Below are positions 16,329 through 23,858 of a DNA stretch of 39,505 nt, piece by piece. Position 1 is the first letter of the stretch. Every line of letters starts with the position of its first letter. The translations under genes were made by a program, and so were the position numbers. The DNA is from REEB85 sp018971455 (GTDB lineage: Bacteria; Pseudomonadota; Alphaproteobacteria; Acetobacterales; Acetobacteraceae): NCBI GenBank assembly GCA_028871195.1, contig JAGWNT010000032.1, positions 1 through 39,505 on the forward strand, written 5' to 3'. Below the pieces are notes generated by a model. The model searched no databases, was not told where the DNA came from, and saw only the letters and a list, made by a program, of their open reading frames with translations.

Positions 16329-17033
16329 ATGATCCCGCCCGCCACCGCCGCCGAAAGCACCCAGGCCGACCGCGCCTTCGAAACCCTGCGCGGCGACCTC
16401 CTCGCCGGGCTGTTCCCGCCGGGCAGCCGGCTGCGGCCGAACCTGCTCCAGGCAAATTACGGCATCGGTCTGACGCCGCTGCGCGAGGCGCTGACGCGGC
16501 TGGAAGCGGCGGGGCTCGTGGTCAGCAACGCCCAGCGCGGCTTTCGCGTCGCCGAGGCCAGCCGCGACGAGCTGGCCGACCTCACCCGCACGCGCTGCGA
16601 CATCGAGCGGCTCTGCCTCGTCCGCGCCATCACCCGCGGCGACACCGATTGGGAGGCCGAGATCGTCGCCGCCTATCACGCCCTCTCACGCACCCCCCTG
16701 CCCGCCGACACCGCCGACCGGGCGGCGCTCGATCTGTGGGAGACCCGCCACCGGCGCTTCCACCGCGCGCTGATCGCCGCCTGCGGATCGGCCTGGCTGC
16801 TGCGCTTCTGGGACACGCTGGCCGACCATTCCGAGCGCTACCGCAAGCTGCGCCTGGCGCATCGCCACCGCCCGGAAGCCGAGGTGCGCGATCTCAATGG
16901 CGAGCACGAGGCCATCATGCAGGCGGCCCTGCGGCGTGATGCCGCGGCGGCGATCGCGCTTGCGGAGCAGCATCTGGCGGCCACCGAGCGGGCCGTCTGG
17001 GCGGTGCTGCACGAGGCGGCGGCGGCGCGCTGA
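16329..17033 (+). CDS. GntR-family transcriptional regulator with FCD domain
   Basis: This probable regulator of the divergent FAH-TRAP-ABC cluster has about 234 residues. An N-terminal winged helix (about residues 15-80) contains the typical G-L-T-P-L-R-E-A-L-T-R-L-E-A-A-G-L recognition region. It is followed by an all-helical FCD ligand-binding domain (about 85-225), with D-x-W-E-x-R-H-R-R-F-H-x-A-L-I-A-A-C-G and the later H-x-x-I-M-Q-A-A-L-R-R-D. In FCD proteins such Asp/His residues often bind a metal that contacts a carboxylate ligand, which fits an organic-acid inducer. The start is uncertain: ATG 16329 has no clear ribosome binding site, GTG 16305 and TTG 16266 are in frame, and translation from a short leader is possible. 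Confidence 0.88.
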   Translation: MIPPATAAESTQADRAFETLRGDLLAGLFPPGSRLRPNLLQANYGIGLTPLREALTRLEAAGLVVSNAQRGFRVAEASRDELADLTRTRCDIERLCLVRAITRGDTDWEAEIVAAYHALSRTPLPADTADRAALDLWETRHRRFHRALIAACGSAWLLRFWDTLADHSERYRKLRLAHRHRPEAEVRDLNGEHEAIMQAALRRDAAAAIALAEQHLAATERAVWAVLHEAAAAR

Positions 17034-17051
17034 GGCCGGGCGCCACCGGCC
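17034..17051 (+). terminator. weak hairpin after the GntR gene
   Basis: GGCCGG and CCGGCC form a perfect 6-bp stem with a six-base loop directly after the TGA of the regulator gene. No T tract follows, so efficient intrinsic termination is doubtful. In a genome this GC-rich such stems also arise by chance. Confidence 0.3.
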
Positions 17052-17113
17052 GCGACGGGCCGCGGCGGCGGCAGAGGCTGGCACGGCGCGCGGCGTGGAG
17101 TATTAGGGGCGCC

Positions 17114-19012
17114 ATGGCCCCACGCCGCGCGCTCACCCGAATCGCCCTCAATGCCGGCCTGGACGGGCTGCTGGCCGCACTTGCCGTGCCGGTCGCGCAA
17201 TTCCTGGCCAGCCCCGCGGGCAACCCGTTCCAGCCGCTCTGGGCGATGCCGTGGGGGGCCGCCTGCCTGTTGCTGGCCGGGCTGCCGTTCCGCCTTTCGG
17301 TGCAGTACTGGCGCTTCGCCGGGGTCGCCGACCTGCTCGGCGTGGCGGCGGCCAGCATCGCCGCGGCGGCGCTGTTCCCGGTGCTGCTGCACGAGGCCGG
17401 CGTGCTGCCGGTGACGCTGGCCTTCCCGGCGGTGCATGCGCTGGTGCTGATGGTGCTGCTCAGCGTGCCGCGCATCGCCTACCGGCTGATGCAGGAGGCG
17501 CCGGCGCGCGAGGGCGAGGCGCAGGCCAGCGTGCTGCTGGTGGGCGCGGGCGAGGGGGCGGATCTGTTCATCCGCGCCCTGGCCAGCGAGCGCCGGCCGT
17601 CCTGGCGCGTCGCCGGCCTGCTCTCGCTCGGCGGCTCGCAGACCGGGCGGCGCATCCAGGGCTACCCGATCCTGGGGGCGCTGGCCGAGGCGCCCGCCGT
17701 GCTGGCCCGGCTGCGCGCGCAGGAGCGGCTGCCCGCCTCGCTGGTGGTGACCGAGGCCGAGCTGGCCGGCGCGCCGCTCGCCGCCCTGATGGAGGCGGCC
17801 GACCGCGAGGGGCTGCGGGTGTTCCGCGCGCCACGCCCCACCTCGCTCGATCCGGCGGCGGATCAGCCCGGCCATGTCGAGCTCAAGCCGGTCGCCATCG
17901 AGGATCTGCTGAACCGCCCGCAAGTGCCGCTGGACCGCGCGGGCATGGCGCGGCTGGTGCAGGGAAGGCGGGTGATGGTCACCGGCGCCGGCGGCAGCAT
18001 CGGCGCCGAGCTGGCGCGCCAGGTGGCCGGGCTCGGCCCGGAGCTGCTCATCCTGCTCGACAATGGCGAGTTCGCGCTCTGGCAGATCGACCTCGAACTC
18101 GCCGAGACGGCGCCGGCGGTGCCGCGCCGGGCGATCATCGCCGACATCCGCGACGAGGCGCGCATCCGCGCCACCATCGAGACGCTGCGCCCCGAGCTGG
18201 TGTTCCATGCCGCCGCGCTGAAGCATGTGCCGATGGTTGAGGCCAATCCGCTCGAGGGGCTGCTGACCAACGCCATCGGCACCCGCATCGTCGCCGACGC
18301 GGCGCGCGCGGCCGGCGCGGTGGCGATGGTGCTGATCTCGACGGACAAGGCGGTGAACCCGACCAGCGTGATGGGCGCCTCCAAGCGGCTGGCCGAGATG
18401 TACTGCCAGGCGCTCGACATCGCCGCCCTGGCCGCGGGTGCCGGCATGCGCTGCATTACGGTGCGTTTCGGCAACGTTCTCGGCAGCACCGGCTCGGTGG
18501 TGCCGCTGTTCCAGCGCCAGCTGGCGCGCGGCGGGCCGCTGACGGTGACGCATCCCGACATGCAGCGCTATTTCATGACGGTGCGCGAGGCGGTCGGGCT
18601 GGTGCTGCAGGCCAGCGTCGTCGGCACCGCGGCCGGCGCGGCCCAGGATGGCGGCATCTTCGTGCTCGACATGGGCGAGCCGGTGAAGAGCGTCGATCTG
18701 GCGCGCCAGATGATCCGCCTTGCCGGCCGGCGGCCGGACGAGGATGTGGAGATCCGCTTCACCGGCCTGCGGCCCGGCGAAAAGCTCTTCGAGGAATTGT
18801 TCCATGGGCGCGAGCCGCCGACACCGACCGGCCATCCCGGCCTGCTGATGGCCACCCCGCGCACCGCCGATCCGGCGATTGTCGGGCGGGCGCTCGACGA
18901 GATCGCGGCCTCGTGCCGCGCCGGCCAGAGCGGCACGGCCCTCGCCGTGCTGGCGCGCCTGGTGCCCGAGTTCGACCACAACGCCACCGGCAGCATCGCC
19001 GCACGCGGCTGA
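17114..19012 (+). CDS. membrane-bound nucleotide-sugar 4,6-dehydratase (CapD/PglF/WbpM type)
   Basis: The 632-residue protein has an N-terminal membrane domain (about residues 10-125, four hydrophobic segments), a first Rossmann-like domain (VLLVGAGEGAD, 140-150) and a catalytic SDR domain starting at TGAGGSIG (290-297). As in CapD, PglF and WbpM, the usual SDR tyrosine is replaced: STDKA at 409-413 precedes MGASK at 420-424, with methionine in the tyrosine place. Such enzymes convert UDP-GlcNAc to a 4-keto-6-deoxy sugar at the inner membrane. It is followed after three bases by a sugar aminotransferase, so the pair should make a UDP-4-amino-4,6-dideoxy-HexNAc type precursor. The acetyltransferase and transferase of such a pathway are not in the window. 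Confidence 0.9.
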   Translation: MAPRRALTRIALNAGLDGLLAALAVPVAQFLASPAGNPFQPLWAMPWGAACLLLAGLPFRLSVQYWRFAGVADLLGVAAASIAAAALFPVLLHEAGVLPVTLAFPAVHALVLMVLLSVPRIAYRLMQEAPAREGEAQASVLLVGAGEGADLFIRALASERRPSWRVAGLLSLGGSQTGRRIQGYPILGALAEAPAVLARLRAQERLPASLVVTEAELAGAPLAALMEAADREGLRVFRAPRPTSLDPAADQPGHVELKPVAIEDLLNRPQVPLDRAGMARLVQGRRVMVTGAGGSIGAELARQVAGLGPELLILLDNGEFALWQIDLELAETAPAVPRRAIIADIRDEARIRATIETLRPELVFHAAALKHVPMVEANPLEGLLTNAIGTRIVADAARAAGAVAMVLISTDKAVNPTSVMGASKRLAEMYCQALDIAALAAGAGMRCITVRFGNVLGSTGSVVPLFQRQLARGGPLTVTHPDMQRYFMTVREAVGLVLQASVVGTAAGAAQDGGIFVLDMGEPVKSVDLARQMIRLAGRRPDEDVEIRFTGLRPGEKLFEELFHGREPPTPTGHPGLLMATPRTADPAIVGRALDEIAASCRAGQSGTALAVLARLVPEFDHNATGSIAARG

Positions 19013-19015
19013 AAG

Positions 19016-20164
19016 ATGAGCATGAACGACCCACAGGCCCGGCCGATCCCGTTTCTCGACCTCAAGGCCCAGCAGGCGCGCATCGCCGCCGACCTGCGTC
19101 CACGGCTGGAGGCGGTGCTGGCGCATTGCCAGTTCATCCTCGGCCCGGAGGTGGCCGAACTCGAAGCCAGGCTCGGCGAATATTGCGGGGCGGCGCATTG
19201 CGTCACCGTCAGCTCGGGCACCGACGCGTTGCAGATCGCCCTGATGGCCGAGGGCATCGGGCGGGGCGACGCGGTGTTCCTGCCCGCCTTCACCTACACC
19301 GCGACCGCCGAGGTGCCGCTGCTGCTGGGCGCCACGCCGGTCTTCGTCGATGTCGATCCCCGCAGCTTCCAGATCGACCCCGCGGCGCTGGCCGCGCGCG
19401 TCGCCGCGGTGCGGGCGGCCGGGCGGCTGCGGCCGCGCGCCATCATCGGGGTGGATCTCTTCGGCCAGCCCGCCGACTGGCCGGCGATCGCGGCGATCGC
19501 GGCGCGCGAGGGGCTGTTCACGCTGGATGATTGCGCCCAGAGCTTCGGCGCCAGCCTGCACGGCCGCAAGCTGGGCAGCGCCGCCGATGCCACCGCGACC
19601 AGCTTCTTTCCGTCAAAGCCGCTTGGCGCCTACGGCGATGGCGGCGCGCTGTTCACCGAAAGCGCCGAGCGCGCGGCGCTCTATCGCAGCCTGCGCACGC
19701 ATGGCGAGGGCACGACGCGCTACGAGGTGCTGCGCACCGGCATGAACGGGCGGCTCGACACGCTGCAGGCCGCCGTCCTGCTCAGCAAAATGACCGTGTT
19801 CGACGACGAGCTGGCGATTCGCGAGCGCATTGCCCGGCTCTATGATTCGCGCCTCGGCAACGCCGTGGCAACGCCCGTGCGGGTGGCGGATTCGACGGCA
19901 GCATGGGCGATCTACGCCATTCTGCTGCGCGACACGCAGGCCCGCACGCGGGTGCAGGATGGGCTGCGCGGGCAGGGCGTGCCGACGGCGATCTACTATC
20001 CCCGCCCGCTGCACCTCCAGCCGGCCTACGCCCACGCCCATGACGGCGCCGCCCTGCCGGTGAGCGAGGATCTCGCCGGGCGCATCCTCGCCCTGCCGAT
20101 CCACCCCGACCTCACCGACCAGGACGTGGCGCGGATCAGCGATGCGGTGCTGGCGCTGGTGTGA
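19016..20164 (+). CDS. DegT/DnrJ/EryC1/StrS-family sugar aminotransferase
   Basis: This PLP-dependent enzyme of 382 residues should transaminate a nucleotide-linked keto sugar. The Schiff-base lysine is Lys201 in SFFPSKPLGAYGDGGA, the pyridine-contacting Asp172 and Gln175 lie in LDDCAQSFGA, and the phosphate-binding S-S-G-T-D-A-L occurs at 66-72. The N-terminus (IPFLDLKAQQARI) is typical of the family. It starts three bases after the dehydratase gene, so the two act in sequence, like PglF and PglE. An MSMN start offers two methionines; the first at 19016 is chosen. The exact keto sugar and regiochemistry (C4 against C3) cannot be told from sequence. Confidence 0.92.
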   Translation: MSMNDPQARPIPFLDLKAQQARIAADLRPRLEAVLAHCQFILGPEVAELEARLGEYCGAAHCVTVSSGTDALQIALMAEGIGRGDAVFLPAFTYTATAEVPLLLGATPVFVDVDPRSFQIDPAALAARVAAVRAAGRLRPRAIIGVDLFGQPADWPAIAAIAAREGLFTLDDCAQSFGASLHGRKLGSAADATATSFFPSKPLGAYGDGGALFTESAERAALYRSLRTHGEGTTRYEVLRTGMNGRLDTLQAAVLLSKMTVFDDELAIRERIARLYDSRLGNAVATPVRVADSTAAWAIYAILLRDTQARTRVQDGLRGQGVPTAIYYPRPLHLQPAYAHAHDGAALPVSEDLAGRILALPIHPDLTDQDVARISDAVLALV

Positions 20165-20201
20165 GATCCTCGCCGTGCCAACGCCGCGGCGGGCGCGGCG
20201 C

Positions 20202-20243
20202 CCTCAATAGGTCGCCCTCAGCAGGTCGCGTTCAATAGGTCGC
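20202..20243. repeat. three tandem 14-bp units spanning the 3' end of the SDR gene
   Basis: The units CCTCAATAGGTCGC (20202-20215), CCTCAGCAGGTCGC (20216-20229) and GTTCAATAGGTCGC (20230-20243) follow each other without spacers. Read on the minus strand each contains an in-frame-looking 'Thr-Tyr/Cys-stop' (ACC TAT TGA or ACC TGC TGA). The third unit encodes the real end of the SDR gene, so the two others look like slippage copies of that end. Confidence 0.75.
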
Positions 20244-20975
20244 GCGGCCGCCGGAGCAGTCGAACACCGCCCCCGTGCTGAAGCTCGCCTCCTCGCTGCA
20301 CAGCCAGGTGACCAGGCTCGCCACCTCGTCGGCGGTGCCGAAGCGGCCCATCGGGATCTTGCTCAGCATCATCGCGATCTGCGCCTCGCTCATCTGCGCG
20401 AAGAGCGGCGTGCGCACCGCGGCGGGGGCGACGCAGTTCACCCGGATGTCGGTCTGCGCCAGCTCCTTGCCGAGCGACTTGGTCAGCCCGATCACCGCCG
20501 CCTTGGAGGCCGAATAGGCGCTGGCATTGGCGTTGCCTTCCTTGCCGGCGATGGAGGCGATGTTGACGATGCGCCCGGTGCCGCGCGCCAGCATGTGGGG
20601 CAGCACGGCGCGGCAGCAGTAGAACAGCGCGTTGACGTTGATATCCATCACCTGCTGCCAGGCGGCGAGCGGGTATTCCCAGGCCGGCATGTTCGGCCCG
20701 GTGATGCCGGCGCTGGCGACCAGGATGTCGATGCGCCCGAGGGCGGCCAAGGTCGCCTCGGTGGCCCGCGCGACGGCATCGGCCTGCGTCAGGTCGAGCC
20801 GCTCGGCATGGGCCGACGGCGCGCGGGCGAGCGCGTCGGCGTCGCGGTCCCAGAGGGCCACGCGGGCGCCTTCGTCGGCGAGGCGCCGGGCGATCGCGGC
20901 ACCGATGCCGGAGACGCCGCCGGTGACCACGGCCACCTTGTCGGCGAAGCGCGGGGTGGCGAGGTGGGCCGTCAT
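20232..20975 (-). CDS. SDR-family oxidoreductase, probably sugar or sugar-acid dehydrogenase
   Basis: A classical SDR of 247 residues: cofactor loop TGGVSGIG (18-25), Asp43 after strand two (LWDRDADA), catalytic Ser141, Tyr154 and Lys158 (YSASK), and a C-terminus ending F-D-C-S-G-G-R-A-T-Y. From memory, that ending is shared by alphaproteobacterial and burkholderial SDRs placed in sugar-acid catabolism clusters. The gene starts one base after the stop of the dehydratase-like gene upstream and has GGGGGA as ribosome binding site, so both are one unit. It could oxidise an aldose or a 2-keto-3-deoxy acid. FabG (fatty acid synthesis) is unlikely because it stands next to a sugar-acid enzyme and not in a fab cluster. 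Confidence 0.85.
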   Translation of the reverse strand: MTAHLATPRFADKVAVVTGGVSGIGAAIARRLADEGARVALWDRDADALARAPSAHAERLDLTQADAVARATEATLAALGRIDILVASAGITGPNMPAWEYPLAAWQQVMDINVNALFYCCRAVLPHMLARGTGRIVNIASIAGKEGNANASAYSASKAAVIGLTKSLGKELAQTDIRVNCVAPAAVRTPLFAQMSEAQIAMMLSKIPMGRFGTADEVASLVTWLCSEEASFSTGAVFDCSGGRATY

Positions 20976-20976
20976 G

Positions 20977-21900
20977 TCATGTCCCCCAGCGAAGCACGAG
21001 CGGGTCGAGCCCGCGGGCGATTTCCAGCAACCCGGCGCGGGCCGCCGGATGCAGCGGCGGCTGCGGCGCGCGCAGCATGTCCGACGCGATCACGCCGCCC
21101 TCGCGCATCAGCGCCTTGCAGGCGGCGATGCCGCATTGGCGATTCTCGTAGTTGATCAGCGGCAGCCAGCGCTGATAGGCGGCCATCGCATCGGCGCGGC
21201 GGCCGGCGGCGTAGGCGTCGGTGATCTCGCGGATGCCGTCGGGATAGCCGCCGCCGGTCATCGCGCCGGTGGCGCCGGCATCGAGATCGGCCATCAGGGT
21301 GATCCCCTCCTCGCCATCCCACGGGCCCTCGATCGCGGTGCCGCCAAGGGCGATCAGCTCGCGCAGCTTGGCGGCCGCACCCGCCACCTCGATCTTGAAA
21401 TAGGCGACCTGGGCGATCTCGCGCGCCATGGCGGCGAGGAAGGCGGCCGAGAGCGGCGTGCCGGCGACCGGCGCGTCCTGGATCATGATGGGAATCGAGA
21501 TCGCGTCCGACACGGCCTGGAAGAAGGCGCGGATGCCGGCCTCGGCCACGCGGAAGGTGGCGCCGTGATAGGGCGGCATGACCATCACCATCGCCGCCCC
21601 CGCCGCCTGCGCCGCCCTGCTGCGCGCGGCACAGATGGCGGTGCTGAAATGGCTGGTGGTGACGATGACCGGCACGCGGCCGGCGACGTGATCGAGGGCG
21701 AGGTGCATCACGCTGTCGCGCTCGGCGTCGGACAGCGCGAACTGCTCGGAGTAATTGGCCAGGATGCACAGCCCCTCGGAGCCGGCATCGATCATGAAGT
21801 CGATGGCGCGCCGCTGGCCGGCGGGATCGAGCGCGCCCGCGGCATCGAAGATGGTGGGCACGACGGGAAAAACCCCGCGATAGGGCCGGGTGCTGGTCAT
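20977..21900 (-). CDS. DapA-superfamily lyase, likely 2-keto-3-deoxy-L-arabonate dehydratase
   Basis: This 307-residue TIM-barrel protein belongs to the dihydrodipicolinate synthase/N-acetylneuraminate lyase superfamily. The Schiff-base lysine is Lys169 in YFKIE. The usual DapA tyrosine motif (YNxPxRT) is absent; instead MIQDAPVAGTPLS is seen, and blocks such as FMIDAGSEGLCILANYSEQF and EGPWDGEE recall the azospirillum L-KDA dehydratase of the oxidative L-arabinose pathway, which makes alpha-ketoglutarate semialdehyde. This is recognised from memory, not by a search. The ATG at 21900 has a strong ribosome binding site (GGGAGGAG); an upstream ATG at 21960 has no support. It leads the unit with the SDR gene and diverges from the S9 peptidase gene. 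Confidence 0.8.
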   Translation of the reverse strand: MTSTRPYRGVFPVVPTIFDAAGALDPAGQRRAIDFMIDAGSEGLCILANYSEQFALSDAERDSVMHLALDHVAGRVPVIVTTSHFSTAICAARSRAAQAAGAAMVMVMPPYHGATFRVAEAGIRAFFQAVSDAISIPIMIQDAPVAGTPLSAAFLAAMAREIAQVAYFKIEVAGAAAKLRELIALGGTAIEGPWDGEEGITLMADLDAGATGAMTGGGYPDGIREITDAYAAGRRADAMAAYQRWLPLINYENRQCGIAACKALMREGGVIASDMLRAPQPPLHPAARAGLLEIARGLDPLVLRWGT

Positions 21901-21976
21901 GCGGCGATCTCCTCCCGGGGCATTCCGCGGAACCTTATGGCCCGGGCCGCCATCTGCCAACCCATGGGCGGCGGCT

Positions 21977-22003
21977 TTGCAACCGGCCCGGAGCGACTAT
22001 TCT
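21977..22003 (+). promoter_or_regulatory. possible promoter for the S9 peptidase-GGT unit
   Basis: TTGCAA (21977-21982) and TATTCT (21998-22003) are separated by 15 bases, or 16 if TTTGCA is taken as the -35. They lie 68 bases before the preferred ATG at 22071, in the 170-base divergent gap. The spacing is short, so the assignment is tentative. The rest of this gap shows no clear operator. Confidence 0.3.
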
Positions 22004-22070
22004 CCATGAGAGATCGGCTCCGATGCGATCGCCTCAACAGCTTGGCCCAATGAACCGGCAAGGAATGATC

Positions 22071-23849
22071 ATGCCCGTCGCCACCGATGCCTGGGTGCGC
22101 ATCAGCGCCGCCACGTCGCCCAGTTTCTCCAAGGACGGACAGCGCCTGTTCCATCTGCGCGGCGCCGGGCTGGCGCAGGTCTGGGTGATGGATCTCGATG
22201 GCGGAAATGCCCGCCAGCTCAGCTTCCATGACGAGAAGGTGGCCTTCCTGCGCCGCTGCCCGGCCGATGACCGGCTGATATGGGGCGTCGATGCGGGCGG
22301 TGACGAGCGGCAGCAATTCGTGCTGCTCGAATCCGGCGCTGCACCCCGCGCGCTCACCGCCGCACCGGAGGTGATCCATGATTTCGGCGCCTGGTCGGCC
22401 GATGGCGCGCGCATCGCCTTCGCCGCCAATGACCGGGACGAGCGCTTCCATGACGTCAGCCTGCTCGACCTGGCCAGCGGCGGGCGGGTGCGGCTGATGG
22501 AAGGGCCGGGGACGGTCAGCGTCACCAACTGGAATGCCGAGCTCAACCTGCTCGTCGTCATCGAGGATTTCAGCAGCACCGACCAGCGCCTCTGGCTGCT
22601 CGACGCCGCCACCGGCGCGGCGCGCATGCTGCCCCGCCCCTCGGCCACCCGCTATGCCGCCACCCGCTTCGTCGGCGGCGAGCTGCTCGGGCTGACCGAC
22701 CATGGCGGCGCCGCGTTCATGCGCCTGTGCCGCATCGATACGAACACGGGCGACGTGGCGCCGATCCATGCGCCGGCGGGGCGCGACGTCGAGGCGTGGG
22801 CGATGTCGGCGGATGGCCGGCTGCTCGCCACGGTGGAGAATGATCGCGGCTACGCGGTGCTGCGGGTCGGCCCGCCGGATGGCGAGCGGCCGCACATCGG
22901 CGGCCTGCCCGAGGGAATCGCGGGCGATCTCGCATGGTCGCCCGACGGCACGCGTCTGGCGTTCACCGCCCAGGGGCCGACGGCGCCGGCGGGCATCTGG
23001 CTGTGGCAGGACGGCGTGGCGCGCGCCGTGTTCCGGCCCGACCCGCTGGCCGAGGCGGGCATCGATCCGGCCGCCTTCATCGCGCCCACGCTGGTGGAAT
23101 GGACGAGCTTCGACGGGGCGCGCATCCCCGGCTGGTTCGCCACCCCGCGCACGGCGCCGCCGCCTGGCGGCTTTCCCGCCGTGGTCTGGGTGCATGGCGG
23201 GCCGGCCGCGCAGACGCGGGCCAATTTCCGCGCCGACATCCAGATGCTGCTCGACCGGGGCTTTGCCGTGCTGATGCCCAATATCCGCGGCAGCACCGGC
23301 TACGGACGCGCCTACATGGAAGCCGACGAGGTGGAGAAGCGGCCGGACGCCATGGAGGATCTCGCCGCCGGGCGCGCCTGGCTCGCCGCCCGGCCCGGCA
23401 TCGACGCCGCGCGCATCGGCATCATGGGCCAGTCCTATGGCGGCTGGGTGGTGCTGGCGGCGGTGACGATGCAGCCCGAGCTGTGGAAGGCGGCGGTGGA
23501 TTACTACGGCATCGCCGATTTCGTGACGTTGCTGGAACGCACCGGCCCGTGGCGGCGCGACCACCGCGCCCGCGAATACGGTTTCCCCGAGACCGAGGCC
23601 GGGCTGTTCCGCCGTATCTCGCCGATCCATCAGGTCGATCGGGTCGCCGCCCCCTTGCTGGTGCTGCATGGCGATCGCGACCCGCGCGTGCCGATGCACG
23701 AGAGCGACCAGTTCGTCAGCGCCATGGAGCTGCGCCAGAAGCCGGTGCGCTACGAACGCTTCGCCTATGCCGGGCACGGCTTCATCCGCCCCGAGCACCG
23801 GGTGCGCGTCTATGCCGCCGTCGCCGAGCATTTCACCCTGCACCTCTAG
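22071..23849 (+). CDS. S9-family serine peptidase (acylaminoacyl-peptidase/prolyl oligopeptidase type)
   Basis: This protein of about 592 residues has an N-terminal beta-propeller (about 1-330, WD-like blades such as W-S-P-D-G-T-R-L-A-F-T) and a C-terminal alpha/beta-hydrolase domain. The catalytic triad is Ser455 in GQSYGG, Asp537 in HGDRDPRVP and His569 in GHGF. The oxyanion HGGP motif follows VVWVHGG. No signal peptide is evident, so it should cut short peptides in the cytoplasm. The ATG at 22071 is preferred because AAGGA stands six bases upstream; ATGs at 22050 and 22065 are in frame. The gamma-glutamyltransferase-family gene follows after nine bases, so the two peptide-degrading enzymes are probably co-expressed. 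Confidence 0.9.
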   Translation: MPVATDAWVRISAATSPSFSKDGQRLFHLRGAGLAQVWVMDLDGGNARQLSFHDEKVAFLRRCPADDRLIWGVDAGGDERQQFVLLESGAAPRALTAAPEVIHDFGAWSADGARIAFAANDRDERFHDVSLLDLASGGRVRLMEGPGTVSVTNWNAELNLLVVIEDFSSTDQRLWLLDAATGAARMLPRPSATRYAATRFVGGELLGLTDHGGAAFMRLCRIDTNTGDVAPIHAPAGRDVEAWAMSADGRLLATVENDRGYAVLRVGPPDGERPHIGGLPEGIAGDLAWSPDGTRLAFTAQGPTAPAGIWLWQDGVARAVFRPDPLAEAGIDPAAFIAPTLVEWTSFDGARIPGWFATPRTAPPPGGFPAVVWVHGGPAAQTRANFRADIQMLLDRGFAVLMPNIRGSTGYGRAYMEADEVEKRPDAMEDLAAGRAWLAARPGIDAARIGIMGQSYGGWVVLAAVTMQPELWKAAVDYYGIADFVTLLERTGPWRRDHRAREYGFPETEAGLFRRISPIHQVDRVAAPLLVLHGDRDPRVPMHESDQFVSAMELRQKPVRYERFAYAGHGFIRPEHRVRVYAAVAEHFTLHL

Positions 23850-23858
23850 GAAGCGCCG

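Noticed and set aside
17079..17094. TGGCACG resembling a sigma-54 -24 element before the dehydratase gene
   Set aside because: The -12 part (TTGC) is missing at the required four-base spacing; only GCGGC is found there.
16838..19561. Minus-strand open frame of about 900 codons opposite the GntR, dehydratase and aminotransferase genes
   Set aside because: Antisense shadow; it crosses three real genes and contains only low-complexity Arg/Ala/Gly/His sequence.
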